From Budorcas taxicolor (taxonomy: Eukaryota > Chordata > Mammalia > Artiodactyla > Bovidae): DNA of 64,000 nt. Positions 11,982 through 24,134 of the stretch are shown piece by piece. The stretch covers positions 130,341,170-130,405,169 of the forward strand of contig NC_068910.1 in NCBI RefSeq assembly GCF_023091745.1. Reading direction: 5' to 3'. The notes beneath the pieces were generated by a model, which was not told the origin of the DNA, did not search any database, and was given only the letters and a program-made list of their open reading frames with translations. The position numbers and the translations under genes were made by a program. Numbering within the stretch: the first letter of the stretch is position 1; each line of letters starts with the position of its first letter.

Positions 11982-13105
11982 GTAAAAGCAACAATTAGAA
12001 AAATATTTTCCTGTATTCATATCCATATGATCATACTTTTTATTTTTTTTCCTATGGAAAGTCAGAAAATGACTTGAACTAAATTATTTTCAAGTCATAA
12101 GCTTGTACACCAAAAAAGACAATTTCTGAAAGCCAAATTATCTAAATGCTACATAGCTTTAAGTCTACAATAATATAAATTTCTTATATATTAAGTATAC
12201 AGTTATATACTGATATAATTACCTATCGTGTATATTTAGTATATGTGTACTGAGTCACTTCAGTCTTGTCCAACTCTTTGTAACCCTGTGGACTGTAGCC
12301 TGCCAGGCTCCTCTGTCTATGGGGATTCTCCAGGCAAGAATACTGGAGTGGGTTGCCATTCCCTTCTCCAGGGGATTTTCCTAACCCAGGGATCGAACCC
12401 GTCTCTCATGCAGCTGCTGCCTTGCAGGTGAATTCTTGACCTCTGAGCTGCCAGGGAAGTCTATGCTAAATATATATTTAAACTAACATAAGTTTGAGTA
12501 ATAGGATGTTACTTTAGATTATTTTAGGTGAAAGACTATAGTTTTAAAAAATTCAAGTCAAATCTTTCTAGTTATTTCTTATCAATCAGTGGTTAATAAG
12601 ATAATTATCAAAAGTCATTTGTTAAATAACCTCCTAGAATTCCATTTTGTTATATTTAACTACAGTATTGAAATGCCTACAATTTTAATAGATCTCCCCA
12701 TTATAATTTCTGTTATTTGCACAGGACTGTTCAGATGGACAACTCCAGGGGACACAGTTTACATAGTGCTTTGTATTAAATGGCACCACAACAGTTTGGG
12801 AGTACATAGACTATGTGGAAAATGTAGCAACACTGTATTTGTATGGCTAAAAATGCTTCTTTGCATTTTTAGATCAATGGTAATATTTATTAAAAAATCT
12901 ATGTTTTCAGAGGATATTAAGTTATACACTTGGAATTGTTCAATGAAAGAATTAAAAGATAGCTACAAATTTAATTCTTAATTACTCAACAGCTATTTTA
13001 AGTGAAACTTTTACTCTTATTTTAAAATATTTTTATTTTAAATTTCTAAGTCATTTAAATTAAAAAAATTAAAGCTTATGATTTCTTCCTATGTAATCTA
13101 TTTAG
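11982..13105 (+). other. STXBP5L: Intron 3 of the window
   Basis: A 1.12 kb intron with one minus-strand Bov-tA SINE at 12247-12463. The stretch 12589-12981 happens to be open for 130 codons but matches no family I know and has no coding signature. Confidence 0.85.
12247..12463 (-). repeat. Bov-tA SINE, minus strand
   Basis: An inverted copy from 'gtactgagtcacttcagtct' to 'gagctgccagggaagtc'. Full length with a small duplication in the 'cagctgctgcctt' part. Confidence 0.93.
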
Positions 13106-13173
13106 GAGTGGCCAATCAGTGGAGGAGCTTGGAACCTTGGCACACAAACATATCCAGAAATCATTATTACTGG
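13106..13173 (+). CDS. STXBP5L: STXBP5L exon (window exon 4), WD40 region
   Basis: The exon is 68 nt and begins on a codon boundary: EWPISGGAWNLGTQTYPEII then IT, with two bases (GG) of a Gly codon completed by the next exon. The acceptor is ATCTATTTAG and the donor is a strong GG|GTAAGT. Together with the next exon it forms the best conserved WD40 blade of the family (PEIIITGHADGSIKFWD). Confidence 0.95.
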
Positions 13174-15011
13174 GTAAGTGGTTGTGATTTATGAGTTTAT
13201 CAATTTATCATCAAAAATATTTCATTGACTATTCACACTTTTCCATAATTGTGCTCTAGTAATGCTGATAGTTTAAATAAAAATATAAGACACAGCTTCT
13301 GTCCAAAGATTATAACCTTTATAGAAGAGTCAAACCATTGAAAAAATAGCTATATAACAATAAATAAGTATAGATTATAAGAACACACGAAGGTCAAAGA
13401 TAGAAAAATCATGAAAAATTAGTCAATGAATTTCTGTAGAATTCATAGACTATTAGCCTTGGAAAGGTCCTTACCAGTATCTCTTGACTCCTTCCAAATC
13501 TAGGAAACACTGCTCTGTATCCCCATTAGGTGATTATTTAAAGTATATTTCAAAACTTTTAGCACCAGAAATCTTATTACTTCCTATAGCAGTCTACTTC
13601 ATACTCTAATATTAGAAATAAAAATAGAAACATAGCAACACACAAGATAAGATTTAAAAGATAATAAGGGACTCTGGGGATATAGAATAGATTTAATTTT
13701 CCCTATTCTTCCCACTAAGTACAACTAAATCCCCTGGATATTATGTGTTTAAAAACATAATATGATTGAAAAAGATGAAGAGAAGTCACACTGGCTAGGG
13801 CCCCAAAGACCCAAGGAATGTCATGGAGGTGAGTTTCCTGGCTTTTGTTTTTGTCTCATATATCCGAGAATTGGAACTGAAAAAGCTGGCAACCTGGAAT
13901 TTCCAGTGGGCACAAACCTGAAAGGCCCAACAAAAGCTAGCTCTCTCTAGCCAAAAGATGAGGAAAGGGGTGGCCTATCAAGACAGAAAATTTTTAGAAA
14001 ATAATCTTTCTACTGCAACTAACCACCACAGGAAAAAATTGTGGCCCCACCCCAACCCATTTCATCTGAGACTGAATGGGGAGCCTGGACTTCCACCCTC
14101 ATCAGGCCACAACAGTGTACCTCAACTTACCCCAATTCAGTCTCTGAGACTGAGCATAAGTCCGAGTAGGGAGCTGGGACTTTTAACTCTGCTGAGTGGT
14201 AATGAAACTCATTACCTGTGGTGACAGAGATCATATGGGGAGACAGAATCCCCAGCACTGTCCAGCAGTAATGAGGAGCCATATACCCTCCCCTTTTTGT
14301 GTCAGTGGAAGTCCACTGGGGAAGGAGAAAAGAACAGGGCTGAAAGAGTTCATAAGGAAATAATGATGAAAACTTCCCAAATTTGGCAAGAGACATGAAC
14401 TGAGAGATTGTAGAAGGTGGGTGAGTCACAAGAAGTCCACAAGATACATTATAGTCAAAATACTGAAAACTAAATTACAAGGGAAAAAAATCATGAAAAC
14501 AGCAAAAGAGAAATGACACTTTTACCAACTGGGCAAAACTAATTTGAATGAAGGCAGATTTCCCACTAGAAAACATGGAGGCCAGAGGAAACCTGAATCT
14601 TTCAAGTGCAGAAAGAAAAGAACTGGCAACTTAGAATCTTATACCCAGCAAAAATATATTCTAGAAATTAGAAATTAATACATTCTAAGATGAAGGAAAC
14701 TAAGAATTTGTCTATATCAGACATATCAAAAAGAAAGCCAAAAGCAAGTTCTCTAAACAAAAAGCAAATGATAAAAGAAGGAACCTTGGATTATGAGGAA
14801 GGAAGGAAGCCCTTCCTCATAAGTAAGTAAGTAAAAATCTGGGCAAATACAATAGGCTTTCTTGCTTTTGAGTTTTTAAAATTATATTTGATGGTTGAAG
14901 AAAATATTATGGTTACATTGTTTGATGTGGTTCTACATATGTATAGAGGATATATTTAAGGCAATTATAAATGGGCAAGGGTAAACTGGTATAAAGAAAG
15001 ATAAAGTTTTT

Positions 15012-15222
15012 ATGTGCTAAGTTGCTTCAGTCATGTCCAACTGTGTGCGATACCTATGGACTGCAGCCTGCCAGGCTCCTCTGTCCGTGGGATTCTCCAG
15101 ATATGAATACTGGAGTAGGTTGCCATGCCTTCCTCCAGGGGATCTTCCCAACCCAGGGATCGAACCTGCATCTCTTACATCTCCTGCCTTCACGGGCAGG
15201 TTCTTTACCAGTAGCACCCCTA
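15012..15222 (-). repeat. Bov-tA SINE, minus strand
   Basis: An inverted copy from 'tatgtgctaagttgcttcag' through 'cctccaggggatcttcccaa' to 'tctttaccagtagcacc'. Lies inside the L1 remnant. Confidence 0.92.
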
Positions 15223-15452
15223 CCTACCTTAAAATGGTAGTATGATAACATCAGTAGCTATGATAAGTTAAATGAATATACAATGCAGTACCTAATGCAA
15301 CCCTGTTTAAAAAAAAAAAAAACTGGGCTAATAGATATACTCAAAACATTACTGACTCATAAAAATGGATGTACTAAAATAATTCAAATAGCCCATAGGA
15401 AAGAAGGTGAAAAAACAGTGACAATAAAAGAGGAAAAAAACAAAAGAAAAAA

Positions 15453-15678
15453 AAAGACAGTGTAATTATTGAAATTTTAAGGGTTAAATGTAAATGGTCT
15501 AAATACATTAGTTCAAATGCATTGAAAAAAAGACAGTGTAATTATTGAAATTTTAAGGCTTAAATGTAAATGGTCTAAATACATTAGTTCAAATGCATTG
15601 AAAAAAAAGACAGTGTAATTATTGAAATTTTAAGGCTTAAATGTAAATGGTCTAAATACATTAGTTCAAATGCATTGA
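15453..15678. repeat. Three-copy tandem repeat, unit 76-77 bp
   Basis: The unit GACAGTGTAATTATTGAAAT ... GTTCAAATGCATTG plus an A-run occurs three times, with GACAG starting at 15456, 15532 and 15609. The copies are almost identical (AAGGGTT in the first, AAGGCTT in the other two, plus A-run length), so the expansion is recent. The unit looks like part of the L1 around it. Confidence 0.97.
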
Positions 15679-15809
15679 TTGGCAGAGTGGATTAAAAAAT
15701 ATAACCAAACTGTATGCCATTAACAATACACTCACTTCAAATATAATAGTATCGCCAGGTTAAGAGAAAAAGGACAGAAAAATACTTCATAAAAGAGTCA
15801 GTGGAGAGT

Positions 15810-17640
15810 GACATCAGCAAGATGTCAAAATAAGTAACCCCAGACCTTGTTCTCCCACAGACACACAGATTTAACAACAATATATTGTCTAAAACCCTTT
15901 ATGAAAACTCTAGAAACCAGTTAGAAAATCATAGTACCCCAGGGGAGCTCAAAGCCAGAACAGCCACTCTGTAATGAGTGAGAATAATCATTTTATTTCA
16001 GCTGTGTCAGCTCCCCCCCCAAATTGGCACAGCTCATGTTCAAGGAGGAATATTAATCAATAAGAAGGAAGTTATGGAATAGACTGTGCATCCAGTGTTC
16101 CTGCTTTTCAAGGGACTTCCAAAGAGACTAGTTTTTATCTCCCCTCAGTCAGAATACTGATAGAATCTGGATGCCTGGGTATCCACAGAAAACAAGGGAG
16201 AGCTCAGTGGCTTATTGAAATGCCAAGAAACTTGCAGTACTACAGACATAATGGATGGAGCAAGAGAGTGCAAGCTCCTGAAAAAAAGAAACCAGCAAAC
16301 CTCTATAGCTTGGAAATTATACAACAATCCCAGAGAAGACGCATCCCTACTGAAGGTTTGAGAGACCCCAGAGAGCTTGGTGAAGGTCTTCCCCTCTATA
16401 AAGCCAGTTGATAACAGGTGGCTGTATTTTCAAATGCTAAATTCACAACATAAAATAACAAGGCACATAAAAAAATAGGCAAACACAGCCCAATCAAAGG
16501 AATAAGAAACATGTCTGGAAACTGACCCTAAAGAATTTGATATCTGTGATTACATGACAATTCAAAATAATTGCCTCAAAGAAACTCAATGCATGACTGG
16601 AGAACACAGGCAGACAACTAAACAAAATAAGGAAAGTGATGCATGAGTGAAATTAAAATATTAACAGAGACATAGAAACTATTAAAAGAACCAGAAATAA
16701 AGTCTTAAGTGAAAGAATACAATGACTGAATTGAAGATTTTACTGGAGGGGATCAATAGCAGATTTAGTCAGAAGAAAGAACCAGCAAACTTGAAGACAG
16801 ACAATAAGAAATACTGAGTGAGAGGGATAAAGTTAAAAGAATGGGACAGAGGAATTATTTCAAGAAATGTTGGCTGAAAACTTCTCAAATCTGAGGAAGT
16901 AAATGGACTTCCATATTCATTGGATATGTATCAGACTACTCTAGTGAGGATGAACCCAAGGTGGACAACACTGAGACACATTATAAACAAATTGACAAAG
17001 ACAAAGAAACAGTCTTAAAAGCAGCAACAGAAAAGCTGCTCATTGTGTGTATGAAAACTTACAGGAGATTATCATTGGATTTCTCCTCAGAAATATATAG
17101 GCTAGAAGGGAGTAGGATGATGTGTTTAAAGTGCATTAAGAATAAAAGAAAAACAAGCCATGAACACTGTGTCTAGGAAACTGTACTTCAAAAATGAAGG
17201 AGAAATAAAGGCCTTCCAAGATAAACAAAGGGCTTCCCTGATAGCTCAGTTGGTAAAGAATCTACCTGCAATGCAGCAGACCCTGGTTCGATTCCTGGGT
17301 CAGGAAGCTACCCTGGAGAAGGGAAAGGCTACCCACTCCAGTATTCTGGCCTGGAAAATTCCATGGACTGTATAGTCTATGGGGTCACAAAGAGTCAGAC
17401 ATGACTGAGCGACTTTCACTTTCACTAAGATAAACAAGAACTGAAACCATTTATTAGCAGTACACTTGCCTCACAAGGATTACTAAAGGGAGTCCTTTGA
17501 GCTGAAATGAATGAACGTTAGACAACAGAATGAAAGCATATGAAAATATAAAGCTCTCTGGTAAAAGTAAATACATAGACAAAAACAGAATCCTGTAACA
17601 CTGTAGTGGTGGTGAATCACTTTAAATTCAGGTGCTTTTT
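15810..17640 (+). repeat. Second old L1 remnant (5' region and ORF1)
   Basis: 'gtggagagtgacatcagcaa' and 'gatgtcaaaataagtaac' resemble an L1 5' end. ORF1-like patches follow ('gaatgggacagaggaattat', 'ctgagacacattataaacaa', 'aatgaaggagaaataaag', 'ctaaagggagtcctttgagc'). It is split by a SINE at 17229-17426 and has multiple stops. Confidence 0.6.
17229..17426 (+). repeat. Bov-tA SINE with 11-bp target duplication
   Basis: A full-length plus-strand copy from GGCTTCCCTGATAGCTCAG to 'gactttcactttcact'. It is flanked by perfect direct repeats AAGATAAACAA at 17218-17228 and 17427-17437, the target-site duplication made on insertion into the L1 remnant. Confidence 0.96.
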
Positions 17641-17942
17641 CTTTATTGAGATGATAATGGTTTTTCTTTTTCAATCTGACAGTATAATGAAATATATATG
17701 GTGATTTATTTTTAAGAATGTTTAACTGGCATCACATTTCCAGGATAAGCCAACTTAGTTTTATGATATATTATCCTTATGCTTTTTAAATTAGATTTGC
17801 TAATATTTTGTTGACATTTTTTTTTCTTACATCTATGCTCAAGGGATATTGGTCTGTCATTTTCTTTTCTTGCCATGTTTTTCCCTGGCTTTGGTGTCAG
17901 GATAGAGCTGACCTCATGAAATGTGTTGGGACATATTCTGTA

Positions 17943-18111
17943 CTCTGTGGCTCAGTGGTAAAGAACGCACATGCAGTGCAGGAGACCTGAATGTGATCCA
18001 TGGGTTGAGAAGATTCCCTGGAGAAAGGACAGGCTATCCACACCAGTATTCTTGCTTGGAGAATCCCATGGACAGAGGAGCCTGGCAGGCTACAGTCCAT
18101 GGGATCACTAA
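17943..18111 (+). repeat. Bov-tA SINE, 5' and 3' shortened
   Basis: It begins inside the tRNA-like part ('tgtggctcagtggtaaagaa') and ends 'tccatgggatcacta'. It lies about 80 bp upstream of exon 5. Confidence 0.9.
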
Positions 18112-18193
18112 TAGTAATTCAAGTTTTTATACAGTTTGAATAATTACAGTTTTTTAATTGACCATACTTAATGCTAATTTATTTCTTATCTAG

Positions 18194-18234
18194 GCATGCA
18201 GATGGATCAATCAAGTTTTGGGATGCATCTGCAA
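18194..18234 (+). CDS. STXBP5L: STXBP5L exon (window exon 5), 41-nt micro-like exon
   Basis: This short exon of 41 nt completes GGC (Gly) and encodes HADGSIKFWDASA plus one base of the next codon. It carries the textbook WD40 motif GHADGSIKFWD. The acceptor is TTCTTATCTAG and the donor A|GTAAGT. A Bov-tA SINE ends only about 80 bp upstream, so the local intron context has been changed recently while the exon itself is intact. The exon is not a multiple of three, so skipping it would shift the frame. Confidence 0.95.
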
Positions 18235-19774
18235 GTAAGTTTTTCCTTCTATTATAGAAAAAAACTTGGTTAGTATTTACTCATAGCCATTTACCACTTT
18301 TTAGTTTGGACAGTTAACATTTTAGATACATATTTAGCATACACTTATGGTTGTGTTACCAAAATGCATTTCCTGTAATACTAAATCATTTTAAAGTATT
18401 ATTTCTACTTTACTTTTTTTCTATGATATAGGCACAACTGAAATCACTGTTTATTAGCAACCTATTATATTTACACTGAAAAAATGTACCAAATTATTCA
18501 TATGTCAGAGTAACTCTGCTCAGGGAATTTCCTTCACTTCTTCACTCTGTGGTCTTGGAAAAGTTCTTTTGTCCTACTATTCTTTTCTTTTACCTTTGCT
18601 GCTTGTCTACCAAGTGCCTGAGAATCAAAAGAAATAATTTGATAAATGTAAATTTTCTTTTGAAATCTTGAGAATTACATAATTTAAGGACAAAAAGTAA
18701 TCTGTTCAACATTGAAGGATGTGCAAAAATATTTAAGACTTGACTATACCCATACATACCCTTCAGAAGATTTATAGGGCAAACAGTATGGTAAGAACTC
18801 TAAATGTAGTACAACCCAAGTTCTGTTTGATATTGGAAATGGGAGATTTATTTGAACCAGGTAGATTCAGGAATGTATTTTGATGGGGTAACATTTAGTG
18901 TGAATTTTGGAAGATAAGATTTTGATAGGACTAGGAGGAGAGAATAAGTGAGTAATGTCTCTTAATTTTGTGAGATGAGTAATCATCAAGATGGAGGTAA
19001 CTCTTTGGAAATAAGAATACAGGAGAGTTCTGGAGGTTTGGGTTTTGTTGGAACACCAGGAAATTCAAGTACAAATGTCCATCAGTTAGGAAGAACAGTC
19101 AAGAATGGTATGTAATGAAGAAGCAGCATTAAAGTGATACCTGAAGGTATAGAAGTAAACTGAGAAAGACTGTGGTAAGCAGAAAAGCAGGGGGAAGAAA
19201 GTTGAATATTAATGATAGTCTTAGTCTGCAAGCTAGAGTCCTTTAGCAGTGGAACAAAACATCAGCAAAGGGAAATTATTAAAAGATTTAAAACCATGAA
19301 TTCTGAGGCCCCTTTCTGACCTCACAATAAAGAACAGTTGATCAAGGAGAAATTCCAAAGAATGACAGTTTTTTTATTTTGATAAACCTTTTCATGTAAA
19401 TCTGAGTTTGTTTCATGAACACAATTAATTTCACAGTGAAATCTTTGCTCATTTCATACCACCTCTAAGTTACTCCTTATCTTTTAAAATGTGAGAAGAC
19501 AGTTTAACCCTCTAATGACTTAAGTGCATGCCACCCTGAAAGCATACATGATGATATTTTAGAAAGTTAATTTCTAAATAAAGTATTTTATTACACTCAG
19601 AACATAGGTTGCAAAAGTTTGCAACATCTTTAATTTTTTTTACTGTAATCCATTATAACAGCATATCTTCAAACCAGTGGATGTTATTAGAGAAATATCA
19701 GTTAGTCTGCCAATTTTGTGGGATAGGGTCCAGTACAGGAAATGAAGTTATATTTAGTTTGAATAGATATGTGT

Positions 19775-20037
19775 ACTGTTGACCCTTGAACAACATGGGA
19801 GTCAGTCAGATTGGCTATACCAACCCTCTACACAGTCAACCCTCTACCCATAACTTACAGTTGGGGCATAATTTATAGTTGGCCCTCACATACAGTGTTC
19901 CTCTGTATCTGTGATTCAGCATCTGAGGATTCAGTCATCCTCAGATTGTGTAGTACTGTTCTATTTACTACTGAAAATAATATGAGAATAACTGGACCCA
20001 TGCATTTCAAACCTGTATTGTTCAAGGATCAGCTGTA
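19775..20037. mobile_element. MER2-like DNA transposon remnant
   Basis: The left end 'ttgacccttgaacaacatgg' is inverted at the right end ('attgttcaaggatcagctg'), as in the non-autonomous MER2 group of pogo/Tigger elements. The interior ('cccataacttacagttgggg') is rearranged. It has no coding capacity and abuts the BovB fragment. Confidence 0.7.
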
Positions 20038-20049
20038 TTCATCTTCAGT

Positions 20050-22046
20050 TGCTGAGTAAGCAAGGAGAGATAGGAAAGCCTTCTTCAGTGATCAATGCAA
20101 AGAAATAGAGGAAAATGATAGAATGGGAAAGACTAGAGATCTCTTCAAGAAAATCAGAGATACCAAGGGAACATTTCATGCAAAGATGGGCACAATAAAT
20201 GACAAAAATGATATGGACCTCACAAAAGCAGAAGATATTAAGAAGAGGTGGCAAGAATACACAGAAGAACTATACAAAAAAGATCTTCATGACCCAGACA
20301 ACCATGATGATGTGATCACTCACCTAGAACCAGATATCCTGGAGTGAGAAGTCAAGTAGGCTTTATGAAGCATCACTACAAACAAAGCAGATGGAGAGAA
20401 TAGAATGCCAATTGAGCTATTTCACATCCTAAAGATGATGCTGTGAAAATGCTGCACTCAATATGCCAGAAAATTTGGAAAACTCGGCAGTGGCCGCAGG
20501 ACTGGAAAAGGTCAGTTTTCATTCCAATCCTAAAGAAAGGCAATGCCAAAGAATGTTCAAGTGAAGTGAAGTGAAGTTGCTCAGTCGTGTCTGACTCTTT
20601 GCGACCCTGTGGACTACATGTAGCCTACCAGGCTCCTCTGTCCATGGGATTTTCCAGGCAATAGTACTGGAGTGGATTGCCATTTCCTTCTCCAAGGGAT
20701 CTTCCCGACCCAGGAATTGAACCCGGGTCTCCCGCATTGTAGACAGACGCTTAACCGTCTGAGCCACCAGGGAAGCTATGGCACAATTGCACTCATTTTA
20801 CACACTAGCAAAGTAATACTCAAAATTCTCCAAGTAAGACTTCAATACTAAGTGAACTGTGAACTCCCAGATGTTCAAGCTGGATTTAGAAAAGGCAGAG
20901 GAACCAGAGATCAAATTGCCAACATCTGTTGGAGCATAGAAAAAGCATGAGAATTGCAGAAAAACATCTACTTCTGTTTCATTGACTACGCTAAAGCCTT
21001 TGTCAGTGTGGATCACAACAAACTGTGGAAAACTGTTCAAGAGATGGAGATACCAGACCACCTTACCTGCCTCCTGAGAAATCTGTATGCTGGTCAAGAA
21101 GCATCAGTTAGAACTGGACATGTAGCAACAGACTGGTTCCACAATGGGAAAGGAGTACATCAAAGGCTGTATATTGTCACCATGCTTATTTAACTTATAT
21201 GCAGAGTGCATCGTGCAAAATGCCAGGTTGGATGAAGCATAAGCTGGAATAAAGATTGTGAGCGAAATATCAATAACCTCAGATATACAGATGATACCAC
21301 CCTTACGAGAGAAAATGAAGAGAAACTAAGTGAAAGAGGAAAGTGATGATGAAAGTGAAAGAGGAAAGTGAAAAAACTCGCTTAAAATTCAACATTCAAA
21401 AAACCAAGATCATGACATCCGGTCCCATTGCTTCATGGCAAATAGATGGGGAAACAATGGAAACAGTGACAGACTTTATTTTCTTGGGCTCCAAATCACT
21501 GCAGATGGTGACTACAGCCATGAAGTTAAAAGACACTTGCTCCTTGGTAGAAAAGCTATGACAAAACTAGATAGTATATTAAACAGCAGAGACATTGCTG
21601 ACAAAGGTCCGTCTAGTCAAAGCTATGGTTTTTCCAGTAGCTATATGTGGATGTGAGAGTGGGACTATAAGAAGTATGAGTGCCAAAGAATTGATGCTTT
21701 TGAACTGTGGTGTTGGAGAAGACTCTTGAGAGTCCCTTGAACAGCAAGGAGATCAATCAATCCTAAAGGAAATCAATCCTTAATATTCACTGGAAGGACT
21801 GATACTGAAGCTCCAATACTTTGGCCACCTGATTCTAAGAGCTGACTCATTAGAAAAGACCCTGTTGCTGGGAAAGATTGAAGGCAGGAGGAGAAGGGGA
21901 CGACAGAGGAAGAGATGGTTGGATGGCATACCGACTCAATGGACATGAGTTTGAGCCAGCTCCAGGAGATGGTAAGGGACAGGGAGGCCTGGCATGCTGC
22001 AGTCCATGGGGTTGCAAAGAGTTGGACATGACTGACTGACTGAACA
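20050..22046 (+). mobile_element. BovB (RTE-type LINE) fragment, 5'-truncated
   Basis: The sequence follows the BovB polyprotein from the region after the endonuclease through the reverse transcriptase to the 3' end ('catgactgactgactgaac'). Readable pieces include YFCFIDYAKAF and LLRNLYAGQEASVRTGH, the palm-domain region of the reverse transcriptase. The YADD catalytic site is altered ('atacagatgatacc' reads YTDD). Many stops and frameshifts, and a SINE at 20561-20776, show it is dead. BovB is a family known for horizontal spread between reptiles and ruminants. Confidence 0.95.
20561..20776 (-). repeat. Bov-tA SINE nested in BovB
   Basis: A full-length inverted copy from 'gtgaagtgaagtgaagttgc' to 'gagccaccagggaagc'. 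BovB sequence stops at 'aaagaatgttcaa' before it and resumes at 'tggcacaattgcactcattt' after it, so the SINE is younger. Confidence 0.95.
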
Positions 22047-22258
22047 CAGCAAATTACCACAAGTTAGCAGTTTGAAACAGTACCCATAAATTGCTTCACA
22101 GTTTCTGTGTCATGAATCTGGGTCAGGTTATGTGGGTTCTTTGCTCATGTCTAAGAGACTAGAGTTGAGGTGTTGGCTAGTCTGAAGCTCAGAGTTCTCT
22201 TCCAAGCTCATGTAATTGTTGGCAGAATTCATTTTCTTGCAGCTTTTTTTGTTTATGG

Positions 22259-22366
22259 CTGAATAATGTTTTATTTTATTTTTAATTTTAATTTTTACTT
22301 TGTTTTACGTTACAATACTGTATTGGTTTTGCCATACATTGACATGAATCCGCCATGGGTGTACAT
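22259..22366 (-). repeat. Ruminant L1 3' end, minus strand
   Basis: A T-rich start, then 'acaatactgtattggttttg', 'ccatacattgacatgaatcc', the same inverted L1 3' sequence as at 2503-2930 but cut off after about 110 bp. Confidence 0.8.
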
Positions 22367-23554
22367 GAGTTTAAAACTCATGTGATTTGTTTCTTCAAAG
22401 GAGTGTGTCTCTAACTTCAGGGAGGGCCTCAGTCCCTCTTTTAAAGGGCTCACCAGATTCTGTTGGGCCTACTAAGGGTAATCTCTGTTGGTTAACTCAA
22501 AGTCAAATAATTATGTCTGTAGTATTATTATTTCCATGTCATATCAAGCTTACAGAAAAATCACAAAAAATGTCCTATGAAGTGTTGTATAGCCTTCAGC
22601 AAGATTACCCAAATTTCAGTGTATACATGTGTTCCCTTCACCCGCCCTTCTACCATATGCATGCTCTCAATCTAGCACTTGCTTGCTTGCACCCTTTCTC
22701 TTTCACCTCCATTTTCTTACACACATACACACACAAACATATACATATACATAGCTTTTTGTAACCATTTGAGAGCAAGCTACAAATATATGTTCTTCTT
22801 AACAGTACATGCTCCCCTAAATACTTCAGTGTGTATTTCTTACAAACAAGGGCACTCTTTTATGAAATGAAATTGTAGTTATCAAAATCAGGAGTTTAAT
22901 ATTAATATAATACCATTATCTAACTTCCAGATCTTACTCAGTTTAGCCAGTTGTTCCAATAATATCTCATTTACCAAAAGAAAATCTCAGAGTATTTGTT
23001 GGATTTTAGCAGCCTATCTTTAGAGTTTTCTTTAGTCTGGCATGGTTGCTAAGTATTTCATGATTGGCATTTTTAGTTCAGGCCAGTTCTTTTGTAGAAT
23101 CTCTTTCATTTTGAATCTGACTAATGTTTCTCATGATTGTTTCAGATTGTGCACTTTTGGCAGGAACTCCCAGATTTTTAGAAATTTTCTCAAGAATCCT
23201 TTTTAGGATCAGAGATTTTAATATTGTGGAGCTATCATCCAGTTCTAAAATGGAAATAATATTCCTCCAAATAAATATGCCTGAAAACAATTCACAGACC
23301 AGACTTTTTAGAAATTATAACTGTTTCCTAACACAGAGCCACTCAGAAATGACCTTTCTAAAATAATCTAGATCATTCCTAATATTGCTAACTGGTAAAT
23401 TACAAGTATTTCTCATCTGAAGGAATGTCTAAAAATTTGTTGAGAGGAATAAACTCTTGAATAGCATCAACCTTTCATCCAACAATCAAAAGGGAAAACA
23501 ATGAAAAAAAGAAGTATGGAAAGAGTAACAAGGAAACTTACATTACCATATGTA

Positions 23555-23775
23555 AAATAGATAGGCAAGGGGAATTTGCTGTATGGCTCAGGAAACTCAA
23601 CCAGGGGCTCTGTATCAACCTAGAGGGGTGGGATAGGGAGGGAAACAGGAGGGAAGTTCAAAAGCGAGGGGATATATGTATACCTATGGCTGCTGATTCA
23701 TGTGGAGGTTTGACAGAAAACAACAAAATTCTGTAAAGCATTGTACTTCAATTAAAAATTTTTTTAAAAAAGGAC
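23555..23775 (+). repeat. Artiodactyl L1 3' end, plus strand
   Basis: 'cctagaggggtgggataggg', 'ggatatatgtatacctatgg', 'ctgattcatgtggaggtttg' and an A-rich end match L1 3' untranslated sequence seen also at 27619, 32090 and 43190. Confidence 0.8.
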
Positions 23776-24134
23776 TTCTCAATCTTGGAAAAGAAGTAGA
23801 TTGAGTAGTTTCATTATAAACTTTCTGAGCTCAAGTGTTTTATCAATAAACAAGGGGACTTTTCTGAGGAACACATGAGAATGCACACAAAGTCCTACGT
23901 ATTGTTTGGTATACCATATATGTTCAATGAATGTTTATTTTTTCCCTATAGTCTTCCTCCGGCTAAACAATACTGATATGAGAGCAAAACTTTGAATAAT
24001 TCCTTGTTAAAATGTAGTTAATTTTGTTTACTTAGATTTTAATTTTTGTGATGTAACAGATATATTGAAAAGGCTTCAACAAATGAAAGAATTAAGTGCA
24101 AATTAGAAGATAACTATGATTCAATATCTTATAG

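Larger units (their letters stand above)
13740..15800 (+). repeat. Old L1 remnant (5' region, ORF1 and ORF2 start)
   Basis: Patches typical of L1: an untranslated 5' region (about 13740-14400), ORF1-like sequence ('gaaaacatggaggccagagg', 'atcttatacccagcaaaaat' at 14570-14660) and an ORF2-start-like stretch ('gattggcagagtggattaaa' near 15677). It is interrupted by a SINE at 15012-15222 and contains the tandem repeat at 15453-15678. No intact reading frame. Confidence 0.6.
13174..18193 (+). other. STXBP5L: Intron 4 of the window
   Basis: A 5.02 kb intron almost filled by two plus-strand L1 remnants in series, three SINEs and a three-copy tandem repeat, listed separately. The unique part is mainly 13174-13730 and 17640-17940. 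Confidence 0.85.
18235..24134 (+). other. STXBP5L: Intron 5 of the window
   Basis: A 5.90 kb intron. 18235-19770 is without recognisable elements. A MER2-like DNA transposon is followed directly by a BovB fragment containing a SINE. 22067-22258 and 22380-22500 look like the two halves of an older repeat split by an L1 tail at 22259-22366 (family not identified). An L1 3' end lies near 23555-23775. Confidence 0.8.

Noticed and set aside
12589..12981. 130-codon open frame in intron 3
   Set aside because: No recognisable domain, AT-rich composition like the intron, no splice or promoter context, and no similarity to known families that I can see. Chance is the simplest reading.
15453..15678. 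CRISPR-like array
   Set aside because: The repeats are directly adjacent, 76-77 bp long, without spacers, and sit in mammalian L1 sequence.
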